Shown here: positions 7,318 to 14,626 of the stretch, in pieces | Position numbering within the stretch: the first letter of the stretch is position 1 | Layout of the letters: each line of letters starts with the position of its first letter | NCBI GenBank assembly: GCA_041170585.1 | Contig: JBEDNN010000078.1 | Coordinates: 1 to 15,832, forward strand | Source of the DNA: JBDLSY01 sp041170585 | GTDB lineage: Bacteria > Pseudomonadota > Gammaproteobacteria > Burkholderiales > Burkholderiaceae_C | DNA length: 15,832 nucleotides | Direction of reading: 5' to 3' | The notes under the pieces: model-generated | Seen by the model: only the letters and a program-made list of their open reading frames with translations | Database searches by the model: none | Told to the model about the DNA's origin: nothing | Made by a program: the position numbers and the translations under genes

Positions 7318-7353
7318 AATTTTAAATTTTAAATTTTAAATTTTAAATTTAAA
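7318..7353. repeat. Heptanucleotide repeat AAATTTT between yceD and the photolyase gene
   Basis: About 4.7 perfect copies of a 7-bp AAATTTT unit fill the 38-bp gap between the convergent yceD and cry genes, and include the TAA stop of the photolyase gene (7349-7351). It marks the join between core genes and the defence region. It is too AT-only and small to be a convincing intrinsic terminator. Confidence 0.88.
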
Positions 7354-8668
7354 GCCATAATTGTCTGTATTCGCCTTTTTCATCATAATCATGCGCTTGT
7401 TTTTCAATATTAAATACTCTGCTAGGTCTGGGGTCATTACCCACACCTGCGATATAAGCCCAGTTGCCCCAGTTACTGCACACGTCATAATCAATTAATG
7501 TGTGTTCAAAATAGGCCGCACCCCATCGCCAGTCTAGCTTTAAATGATGACAAAAATAACTAGCCACGTTTTGCCTGCCTCGGTTACTCATAAAGCCTGT
7601 AGCGTTTAACTCACGCATATTGGCATTGATAAATGTGTTCGGCGTATTGCCATTAATCCAATTTTGCAGGCTTTGTAATGCAAACTTATTGGTTTTATTG
7701 GCAATAATCGGTTTAACTGATTGAGTATAAGTTTCTTGATGAATCCCCGTTATTTGAAACAATTGCGTTGGATACTTTACAAATATAAACTGAAAAAAAT
7801 CTCGCCATAACAATTCAAACTGCAACCAATAGGTAGAATCATTAGCCGCATAAATATCTTCGTACTGTTTAATGTGCTTAAAAATAGTCCTTGCTGATAA
7901 ACACCCTAAAGCCAGCCAAGGCGAAAACTTAGACGAATAATTTGCACCCATTAAACCATTGCGGGTTAATTTATAAGTAGATAAACTCTGTGTCTCAAAA
8001 AAATAATGTTTTAATCGGTTCATTGCTGCGGTTTCACCGCCTTTAAAGGGTAGCACTGCCCTTGTATCTATCGTTTGTTTTAAAAGCCCAAGGCTTGCTA
8101 ATGTAGGTAAATCAGACTTAGGCAATGTCGGTGAATGAATACGTACAGGTGGCTCAAACACGCTACGTATAGTCGATTGTTTCTCAACGGCTCTTCTAAA
8201 ATTAGTAAATACGTCAGGCGTATTGGCAGATTCAAAAGGCAAGTCTTGTGGGTGATACAAAGTATGGGTGTGGTATGTATTCAAGATACAACCCTGTTTT
8301 AGTAAAGCGTTTTGTACTTGGCGTTCAGTGTTTATTTCTTCATAGGCAATTTCTGCTTTGGCAAACACTGCTTGGGCGTGATACATTTTTGCAATATTAA
8401 GCAGTTCTATTTCAGGCTTGCCATGCACAACCAGTAAATCTGACCCTAACCGTTGCAAGTTTAATTTTAAATCCTCTACAGATTCTAATAAAAACTGTGC
8501 TTTATACGCCCCCGTTTTTTTAAATCCAAATGCGGTTTCTTTAAAGTGTGCTTCATCAAAACAATAAACAGGCACAATGTACTCATGGCTTGCCAAGGCT
8601 TTAATGAGTGTTTCATTGTCAGCCAGCCTTAAATCGGTTTTAAACCAAACAATTGCTGTTTTTGTCAT
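7349..8668 (-). CDS. DASH-type cryptochrome / photolyase
   Basis: A 439-residue flavoprotein of the photolyase/cryptochrome superfamily. DASH members repair cyclobutane pyrimidine dimers (mainly in single-stranded DNA) using blue light, FAD and an antenna cofactor. The N-terminal Rossmann domain starts IVWFKTDLRLADNETL, and the FAD domain shows YSSKFSPWLALGCLSART, ELLWRDFFQF, TGFMSNRGRQNVASYF and DYDVCSNWGNWAYIAGVGNDPR, which are typical of the DASH branch. The protein stops at GEYRQLWL. Homologues that I remember continue for tens of residues, so the C-terminus seems clipped where the AAATTTT repeat begins. It starts 6 bp after the RloB-like gene, so it is very probably in the same transcript. 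Activity despite the clipped tail is plausible because the FAD-binding core is complete. Confidence 0.93.
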   Translation of the reverse strand: MTKTAIVWFKTDLRLADNETLIKALASHEYIVPVYCFDEAHFKETAFGFKKTGAYKAQFLLESVEDLKLNLQRLGSDLLVVHGKPEIELLNIAKMYHAQAVFAKAEIAYEEINTERQVQNALLKQGCILNTYHTHTLYHPQDLPFESANTPDVFTNFRRAVEKQSTIRSVFEPPVRIHSPTLPKSDLPTLASLGLLKQTIDTRAVLPFKGGETAAMNRLKHYFFETQSLSTYKLTRNGLMGANYSSKFSPWLALGCLSARTIFKHIKQYEDIYAANDSTYWLQFELLWRDFFQFIFVKYPTQLFQITGIHQETYTQSVKPIIANKTNKFALQSLQNWINGNTPNTFINANMRELNATGFMSNRGRQNVASYFCHHLKLDWRWGAAYFEHTLIDYDVCSNWGNWAYIAGVGNDPRPSRVFNIEKQAHDYDEKGEYRQLWL

Positions 8669-8674
8669 ATTGGG

Positions 8675-9295
8675 TTATTTTAATTCTAAGCTTTTAAATT
8701 GTTCTAATAAACGATATACATCTGTACTTGGGTTTTTATTGTTGTCTTTTTCGGCTTCTAGTTTCGCCCACTGTGCGTTAGCAATTGCCGTGTCTAGTCT
8801 ACCTTTCAATTGTTTAAATAAACCTTTTGTATTTGCCCTGCTTTTATCGTAATTAGCCATACCGTCTTTTTTATTTAAATCAGTAATGACTGCTTTTGAG
8901 CCAGCTTTTCCTTGAGTGTATCCAGGACGTTTTTTTTCAAAATGCAACAATAACCAAAATTCAAAGCACGGATAAGAAGCAATAATTTGTATGTTATTTT
9001 TATTGTTTTTTGCTAATTCCAATGCAGCATCAAAATTCCCATGTCCATGTTCATCACCACCATCAATACAACAATAAATTTTATCGTATTCATTTTGCTT
9101 TTTAATCGCAAATTCAACTGATTTTTTAGGGCAAGTATCTTCGTGTTTAACTGTAATATTTGGTAATCTATAATCATGTTTAGCTTCATCAAAATATACC
9201 TTAGCAGATTCACTGTCTTCACACAATATCAACAGTTTTGGTAGTTGCTCAATAGAAGGGAGTTTACGTTCAAAGGGTTTATTTTTATTAGCCAT
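8675..9295 (-). CDS. rloB: RloB/AbiLii-like Toprim-type defence protein
   Basis: A 206-residue RloB family protein. The pattern LLILCEDSESAKVYF near the N-terminus, the acidic pair in CCIDGGDEHG, then YPCFEFWLLLHFEK and NPSTDVYRLLE near the C-terminus are the family hallmarks, arranged like a Toprim-type nuclease or primase core (catalytic Glu then D-x-x-D). RloB occurs next to an AAA ATPase in Type I restriction loci and as AbiLii in the lactococcal abortive infection pair AbiL. Here the ATPase gene is 11 bp upstream. A strong GGAGG ribosome site seven bases before the ATG fixes the start. A role as toxic effector of an anti-phage pair is inferred from relatives. Confidence 0.88.
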   Translation of the reverse strand: MANKNKPFERKLPSIEQLPKLLILCEDSESAKVYFDEAKHDYRLPNITVKHEDTCPKKSVEFAIKKQNEYDKIYCCIDGGDEHGHGNFDAALELAKNNKNNIQIIASYPCFEFWLLLHFEKKRPGYTQGKAGSKAVITDLNKKDGMANYDKSRANTKGLFKQLKGRLDTAIANAQWAKLEAEKDNNKNPSTDVYRLLEQFKSLELK

Positions 9296-9306
9296 AAATC
9301 CTCCAC

Positions 9307-10503
9307 TTATAACAACACTGGCAAGGCACGGTAACGGCCTTGATAATAACGTTTTTCTATGTCTTCGCCTTCACTGCCTTTGTATTCATACAGGCTAGTC
9401 ATTCGGCTTGAACCTTGACGGGTTCGTTCAACAAACCAAACTTGGTCACGGCGTAAGATTTTTTTACTCATTAAATGAGTATCATGCGTAGTAAAAATAA
9501 GCTGTGAATTGTTTGGATTATTAGATTGTTCTTCCACCAATTTTGCAACAATTTCAGGGTGAAGGCTGCTATCAAATTCATCAAAAATAAATACTTTAAA
9601 TCTTGTTTTAGACAGCTCCCATAAAGGTGCAAGCGTAAATAAATTTTTAGTGCCGTCTGATTCATCTTCAAAATCAAGCTCAACCAATTTTCCACCTAAA
9701 TCATGCGTCATCTTAGTTTCAACAATATCAATTCCAAGAATGTTTTGGGATTTTGTAACAGCAATATGTGTAATGGGGATATCCGCACTGGATATCAAAT
9801 GAACAGCTGCCTCTAATGACTTTGAATTATTGACTGAAAATTCTTGCGTTGCTTTTGTAAACGGTTTCATGTCTTGTACACCCGTAATAAACAAATTTTT
9901 AAACCATTCAACAGGCTGCTTTAACTGTTTAAATGTGTCGTTACTATTAGCAGCCGCTTGTTTGATAAACAAGGCTTTACTGGAGACTAAGTTTTTCCAC
10001 AGTTGATGTAAAGCAGCATCACCTTCTAATTGATTATCAAAATAATAATCATCAGTCAATGTGTTGGTGTTATATTGGCGTTCAAATAACAACACCTCTT
10101 GCCCCAAAGGGTAATAATTCAACCATTCTTTAATTACCCGCTCTTGTGTCAGCCACAAACCAAATTCATAACGCATGTCTGCCTGAATAAAAGCGATACA
10201 AAACTTTGATACGGTATCAGTGGGTTCATTTAATTTAAAGGGTTGTACATTGAATGCTTTGCGTTCAGCCTCTGAATCTCTAAAAATATTTTCTAAAGTG
10301 CTTAACGCTTTTACAAAATTACTTTTACCAGACGCATTAGGGCCATAAATTACGGCCGTTTTAAGCAAAGGCGGTAAAGCATCTTTTTTTAAGTGTGTTT
10401 TAAACGTGTTGCATGTTTTTCTTAAACGCGGAGCGGCGACCATAGAAAATATTACCTCTTCATTAAATGAACGGTAATTACTGACTTTAAATTCAATCAA
10501 CAT
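9307..10503 (-). CDS. rloA: AAA family ATPase, RloA/AbiLi-like
   Basis: A 398-residue ABC/SMC-type AAA ATPase of the AAA15/AAA21 kind, the usual partner of RloB. It has IEFKVSNYRSFNEEV at the N-terminus, Walker A GPNASGKSN (about 54-62), Walker B FIFDEFDSSLHPEI (about 305-318), an H-loop-like FTTHD, and a C-terminus GRYRALPVLL like that of many defence ATPases. I chose the ATG at 10503 over one six codons upstream because AGAGG sits five bases before it and the family starts at MLIEFKV. It begins a three-gene operon with rloB and the photolyase gene, and lies downstream of the terminator of the Dnd operon. The probable role is sensing or holding the RloB effector during infection. That is inference from AbiL and similar ATPase-Toprim pairs. 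Confidence 0.88.
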   Translation of the reverse strand: MLIEFKVSNYRSFNEEVIFSMVAAPRLRKTCNTFKTHLKKDALPPLLKTAVIYGPNASGKSNFVKALSTLENIFRDSEAERKAFNVQPFKLNEPTDTVSKFCIAFIQADMRYEFGLWLTQERVIKEWLNYYPLGQEVLLFERQYNTNTLTDDYYFDNQLEGDAALHQLWKNLVSSKALFIKQAAANSNDTFKQLKQPVEWFKNLFITGVQDMKPFTKATQEFSVNNSKSLEAAVHLISSADIPITHIAVTKSQNILGIDIVETKMTHDLGGKLVELDFEDESDGTKNLFTLAPLWELSKTRFKVFIFDEFDSSLHPEIVAKLVEEQSNNPNNSQLIFTTHDTHLMSKKILRRDQVWFVERTRQGSSRMTSLYEYKGSEGEDIEKRYYQGRYRALPVLL

Positions 10504-10508
10504 ACACA

Positions 10509-10513
10509 CCTCT
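10509..10513 (-). promoter_or_regulatory. Ribosome binding site deciding the RloA-like start
   Basis: AGAGG on the minus strand, five bases before the ATG at 10503. The longer frame start at 10521 would place this site inside the coding region, so the shorter product is preferred. Confidence 0.7.
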
Positions 10514-10583
10514 GACAGCACAATAACAAATCAATTTAGCAATAGCTTTAATTGTAATTGAAACAACACCCTAATTGATTAAT

Positions 10584-10622
10584 AAAAAACCCCATAAAGT
10601 GTAATACTGTACGGGGGTTTTA
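10584..10622 (-). terminator. Intrinsic terminator of the Dnd operon
   Basis: On the minus strand an AAAACCCC arm pairs with GGGGTTTT around a loop of about 20 bases, and the second arm runs directly into a T-rich stretch (TTTTTTATT). It begins about 18 bp after the stop of the DndE-HerA gene and separates the Dnd operon from the RloAB operon. The long loop is unusual but the arm plus T-tract layout is clear. The remaining gap (10523-10583) should hold the RloAB promoter, though I see only weak matches. Confidence 0.75.
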
Positions 10623-10639
10623 TAGTTTATTTAATTATT

Positions 10640-12259
10640 TTAAAAGGCTTTAATCACAACTGGTTTTTGGTCTTTTATAGTTAAACACTCACCTGTTTTT
10701 AAACTATTTAAATCATTTGAATTCGCTTTAAACAAATTTTTTAAAGTTTTAGTGCTTATGGCATTGGTATTAAAACACACAGGCAAACCAATATTTTCTA
10801 AATAATCATCAGCTTGTCCGTCATAATCACTAGGACTTTGTGATGCTAATATAGCCATTGCACCCTTAGAGCGGTGTAAACGCACAATGTTGCTTAATGC
10901 TTTATGCTTTGAATCCAATAAATTTCTTGCTTCATCTATAGCTAAAATATATTTTAAACGCCGATTGTCTTGCGAATCACGTTGTGATTCCGTTTGTTTT
11001 TTCAAATATAAATTGAACGCATCTAACAATAAATAAACACACACATTTTTAACGCTATCTTGTGCATGAGCAAAAGTAATAATCCAACTTTTAGAAAAAA
11101 ACTCTTCTGGTGATAACGTTGGTTCAAATGTTTTATAACTTGTTAAAGTATCTATTAAACTAGTAACGCCATCTTCTTTTAATTTATTTTCAGCATAATA
11201 CTCATCAAGCCACTCTTTAATATTTGCTAAAGACATTTTATTTGCTTCAGCAAAGTGTGGCAATAACGCTTCTTTTAGATGCTTTTCTTGCACCGCCCCC
11301 AAATTAGCACCCAGCTTAAAAAGAATCTCACGAAAAGCGAGTACTGAATTCATTGCAGCAGTTTCAGTATGGTTTGAACCATAAAAAAAGTCTAATGGAA
11401 TTGAATCACTCGGCACATTTAAAACCGTAGCCCCCATAGACTCAATAAGTGCTTGATTAGTAGCTAATTCTCCTTTGCCTAAATCTAATAAAATTACAGG
11501 TATTTTTTTATCTTGTTTTTTTATTCCTTGTAAAGCTTGCAGCATAAACCTCGTTTTGCCTGAACCCGACTTACCCATAATTGCAATATGAGGCGCAGGC
11601 GAATCTTTGGCATTTATGACCCAATTAAATGGTTCACCATTGCCTTGCTTACCAACATTAATTGAAATGGCATAACTTCCCGATACATTTAAATCATGTA
11701 TGTCATTATTGATATCATCACCGATTAAAATTGAATCACTACTTTTAATACGTGATTGATTAGGTAGGTTTGCCAAGTCTGCCAGATTATCTATAAATAA
11801 TTTATAAGGGTCTTTTGATTCTTTTCTATAAGGATCTTGATTGTAGTCATTAGCATTATCTTCAGCGTTTTGCCAATTCTTCCATAATAAATCTGCACCA
11901 CGATTCCAGTGACGGGTAACTGTTTTTTGTAATAAAGCTAAATCCTTAGACGAAGTTGGATCGTGTCGGTGTAAGTTGTCTATTAAAAAAGTAAGCCATA
12001 TATTTCGTTCCCTTTCTGATGTTCCGAATAATTGCTCACCTTTTAAAGGGCTAGAACCTGAGTTATGTGTTTTGCTTTCAGGAAAAGTTTTTAACACCAT
12101 AGAACGCCCAATTGCCAAACGGGCTATTTGATAATTAGTCTTGAACCCCAGCTGTAATTTTAATTTATCGCAAAAATCTTTTGTCTCTGCACTACAACTA
12201 AAGCTTGCCCCAGCAATATCACCCATTGATAAAGTGTGTTTATCATTTGATACATTCAT
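10640..12259 (-). CDS. DndE-like domain fused to HerA/FtsK-like ATPase
   Basis: A 539-residue two-part protein. Residues ~18-60 (FSCSAETKDFCDKLKLQLGFKT followed by NYQIARLAIGRSMVL) match the DndE (DUF1832) pattern, a small nicked-DNA-binding subunit of phosphorothioation systems that is normally only ~110 residues. Residues ~200-539 are a RecA-like motor of the HerA/FtsK type, with Walker A GKSGSGKT (229-236), Walker B YILAIDEAR (437-445) and sensor-like ILASQS (470-475). The start ATG overlaps the dndD stop (ATGA), so translation is coupled, and a terminator follows. HerA-like motors otherwise appear in Dnd loci as DptH/DndH of the restriction module. The fusion could join modification and restriction or translocation, which is inference. 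The ATPase call is firm. The DndE call is by pattern and context. Confidence 0.85.
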   Translation of the reverse strand: MNVSNDKHTLSMGDIAGASFSCSAETKDFCDKLKLQLGFKTNYQIARLAIGRSMVLKTFPESKTHNSGSSPLKGEQLFGTSERERNIWLTFLIDNLHRHDPTSSKDLALLQKTVTRHWNRGADLLWKNWQNAEDNANDYNQDPYRKESKDPYKLFIDNLADLANLPNQSRIKSSDSILIGDDINNDIHDLNVSGSYAISINVGKQGNGEPFNWVINAKDSPAPHIAIMGKSGSGKTRFMLQALQGIKKQDKKIPVILLDLGKGELATNQALIESMGATVLNVPSDSIPLDFFYGSNHTETAAMNSVLAFREILFKLGANLGAVQEKHLKEALLPHFAEANKMSLANIKEWLDEYYAENKLKEDGVTSLIDTLTSYKTFEPTLSPEEFFSKSWIITFAHAQDSVKNVCVYLLLDAFNLYLKKQTESQRDSQDNRRLKYILAIDEARNLLDSKHKALSNIVRLHRSKGAMAILASQSPSDYDGQADDYLENIGLPVCFNTNAISTKTLKNLFKANSNDLNSLKTGECLTIKDQKPVVIKAF

Positions 12260-14394
12260 GCGTTTACTCCAAAATAGCTATTTTCTAATACCGTGGTTTC
12301 ATCAAAACCCAATTCATCTAACTGTTTACGCAATAAAAATACCTTACTGACTTTATTTTTAATATTTTGATAAACATCAAATGTAATTTCAGTGTTTTGT
12401 GACAAAATAATAATTTGCCGTCCTTGTTGCCCATTTGTCCAAAATTCCAATAAATTTTGACGGTGTGATTCATCAAGACGGCCCGCAGGTGTATCGGTTA
12501 CAAATGGGACTAATTTTGAAGTAGCACTGGCTAATCCTGCTAATAACGCAGTGGCTAAAATTTGTTGTTCACCTGCTGATAACTGCACAATATCAACGGT
12601 ATCACCTTTGTGGTTTTTGACAAAAATATTTACTTTACTGCTACCGTTTCTATCGGTGGTAGGTTCAATGTCAATTGAATACGGTTTGTTTTTTGATGAT
12701 AATTGATGATGTGCCTCCGTGGCGGCTTCGGCAATTAATTTAATTTTTTGACCGTAAATGCTGGCTTGATTTAATTGCGTTAATTCATCTAACGCTGAAA
12801 GCAGCTTCTTAGCTTTATCATATAAATGAGTATCACCAGCACCATCACGTATTTGTTTTTGAACACGTTCAAAACTAGCATTAAGGTTGTGATGGTCTTG
12901 TTCTTTGGTATTAATGGCTCGCTTTAAACTGCCTTCTTCATTGTCTAACTTTGAGATTTCGGCATCAGCTATTTCTAAATCAGCTTTAATTTCATCATGT
13001 CGTTCGCTATTACCCGTAGATTGAAGATTGTTATATTGTTTCTGTAAGCTGTCTAATTCTGCTTTCCCATAGTTCTTTTTATTGTATACATCATAGAACT
13101 CACTTAAGCCTAAACCAATGTCTTGGTTAATCGCTTCAATGGTTTGTTTACGTGATACCTCACTATCACCAAACTGTACATGAATGATTTGAGTATCTAG
13201 GTTAAGGTTTGTATTGTTTGGATAGTGTAAACGTTCCCATGCCTTTATTATTTTGTCATTTAAAGTTAGTGATTGTTTAAGTGATATTGGAAAATCTTCC
13301 ATTTCTTCATGAAAATACTCTAAAAATTCTTTTTTTCTAGGCTCTTCATTTTTTTTATGTCCGTCTAAAATTAATTTTTCGTTTTCTGCCTCTAACTGTA
13401 TTACGATTTCTTCACATAAATTGTGTCCACCCATCAACATAAATGGCAGCTTATCTGTCAGCATATCGTTGAGCTTAGTATTTAATGCTTTAAGTTCATT
13501 CTCTTTAAAATTTAGTTGTTCAACTAATTTTTTTGTACTTTCAACACTAGACGAACCCCCACCCATTTTTGCTTGCTCATTCTGCAATGATTTTCGTCTT
13601 TGTTTTTGTAAATCTAAAGTATTCTTTATATCATCGTATTGTTTGTTAAGTTCCGTCAGTTCTTGGGCTAACTCTTGAATTTGACTTTCTTTTTTAAAGT
13701 GTTCGTTTTGTTGCTCAATACGCCCTTTACCTTCAGGAAACATTTTTCTGTTTTTACTGGTTTTATATCCTTTTAGACTTTCTTTTAAACCCATCAATAC
13801 ATCTACACCCAATAAAGCTGAAACACCCGTCATTAAAGAACTATGCAGACCAACTGTCAGCATATTTCTAACTTTTTCACCATCAAAAAAGAAAAATTCT
13901 GCTTGATTTGCAGGCAAAAAATAAGCATCTAAATACTCTTCTAAAGTGTCTGAATGGAGTGGTTTTTCATTTTTATTACAAATTTCTTTAAACTTTATAT
14001 TGTCTAGTTGAGATTCATAAATACCTTTTATATTAAAAGACCAAATACGCTCAACTTCAAAGGCGTTTATTGCGTCATAATGCCATTTCACTTTAATGCT
14101 CATTTTGCTAGGTCTATTATTGGTAGCTATTTTTTTATTGAGGGCTGCATTTAAAAAAGTGCTATAACTTTCTGATACATTTTTATCAATTTGAACACCA
14201 GCACGGGCTAACCGTGTCAAAGCCTCTTTACCATATAAACATAAATACAAACCTTCTAAAAAACTGGTTTTACCTGCACCGTTTTCACCGCCGATTAAAA
14301 CAATATTTGTCTCACTATTTGGCGGTGGAAAATCAAGTTTTTGTTTGGTATAACTTTTAAAATTATTAAATTCAATGCTTGCAATCCAAGACAT
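12256..14394 (-). CDS. dndD: DndD, SMC-like ATPase of DNA phosphorothioation
   Basis: A complete 712-residue SMC/Rad50-type ATPase. The N-terminus has SIEFNNFKSY and Walker A GGENGAGKT (35-43). A long charged, coiled-coil-rich middle follows (about 200-570). The C-terminus has the ABC signature LSAGEQQ (605-611), the Walker B region VPFVTDTPAGRLD (about 629-641) and ILSQNTE. DndD works with DndC and DndE to place sulfur in the DNA backbone and probably supplies ATP-driven DNA remodelling. VTDTPAGRLD and LSAGEQQ are the characteristic DndD forms. No CxxC zinc hook is visible in the coiled coil. An AAGGAGC ribosome site seven bases before the ATG fixes the start. It starts 28 bp after the small gene and overlaps the next gene by 4 bp. 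Confidence 0.94.
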   Translation of the reverse strand: MSWIASIEFNNFKSYTKQKLDFPPPNSETNIVLIGGENGAGKTSFLEGLYLCLYGKEALTRLARAGVQIDKNVSESYSTFLNAALNKKIATNNRPSKMSIKVKWHYDAINAFEVERIWSFNIKGIYESQLDNIKFKEICNKNEKPLHSDTLEEYLDAYFLPANQAEFFFFDGEKVRNMLTVGLHSSLMTGVSALLGVDVLMGLKESLKGYKTSKNRKMFPEGKGRIEQQNEHFKKESQIQELAQELTELNKQYDDIKNTLDLQKQRRKSLQNEQAKMGGGSSSVESTKKLVEQLNFKENELKALNTKLNDMLTDKLPFMLMGGHNLCEEIVIQLEAENEKLILDGHKKNEEPRKKEFLEYFHEEMEDFPISLKQSLTLNDKIIKAWERLHYPNNTNLNLDTQIIHVQFGDSEVSRKQTIEAINQDIGLGLSEFYDVYNKKNYGKAELDSLQKQYNNLQSTGNSERHDEIKADLEIADAEISKLDNEEGSLKRAINTKEQDHHNLNASFERVQKQIRDGAGDTHLYDKAKKLLSALDELTQLNQASIYGQKIKLIAEAATEAHHQLSSKNKPYSIDIEPTTDRNGSSKVNIFVKNHKGDTVDIVQLSAGEQQILATALLAGLASATSKLVPFVTDTPAGRLDESHRQNLLEFWTNGQQGRQIIILSQNTEITFDVYQNIKNKVSKVFLLRKQLDELGFDETTVLENSYFGVNA

Positions 14395-14422
14395 AATAAA
14401 GCTCCTTGTATTTTTATTATTT

Positions 14423-14626
14423 CTAAGATTCTAAAATTTCGTCAAATCGTTCATGTAAAGCCTGCTTACTGTTAATACTAGATTTACTGTCTTTTTCCCG
14501 TTGTGCAGCCACTAATTGTTGAACAATATCGGGTCTAACACCATATTTTTGACATACTGCCTCAAACACTTTTGTGGCTGCCTCACCGTCCCACAAAGCA
14601 ATATGACCAAGGTAAATTTCACTCAT
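14423..14626 (-). CDS. Small Dnd-associated protein between dndC and dndD
   Basis: A 67-residue, probably all-helical protein beginning MSEIYLGHIALWDGEAATKVFEAV and ending with HERFDEILES. It resembles small proteins annotated as 'DNA modification system-associated small protein', recalled as sitting between DndC- and DndD-like genes. No function is known to me. I chose the ATG at 14626 over one nine codons upstream because GGAG sits six bases before it and it overlaps the dndC stop by 8 bp, typical of coupled translation. A bridging or stability role for the DndC-DndD complex is a guess from position. Confidence 0.72.
   Translation of the reverse strand: MSEIYLGHIALWDGEAATKVFEAVCQKYGVRPDIVQQLVAAQREKDSKSSINSKQALHERFDEILES

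Noticed and set aside
10504..10521. Longer start (ATG at 10521) for the RloA-like ATPase
   Set aside because: The good ribosome site AGAGG lies downstream of that ATG, just before the ATG at 10503, and the family begins at the shorter start.
13421..13678. Plus-strand frame of 85 codons opposite dndD
   Set aside because: It is antisense to the coiled-coil coding region of dndD. Its Ser/Phe/Cys-rich translation is typical of a reversed Lys/Glu-rich gene.
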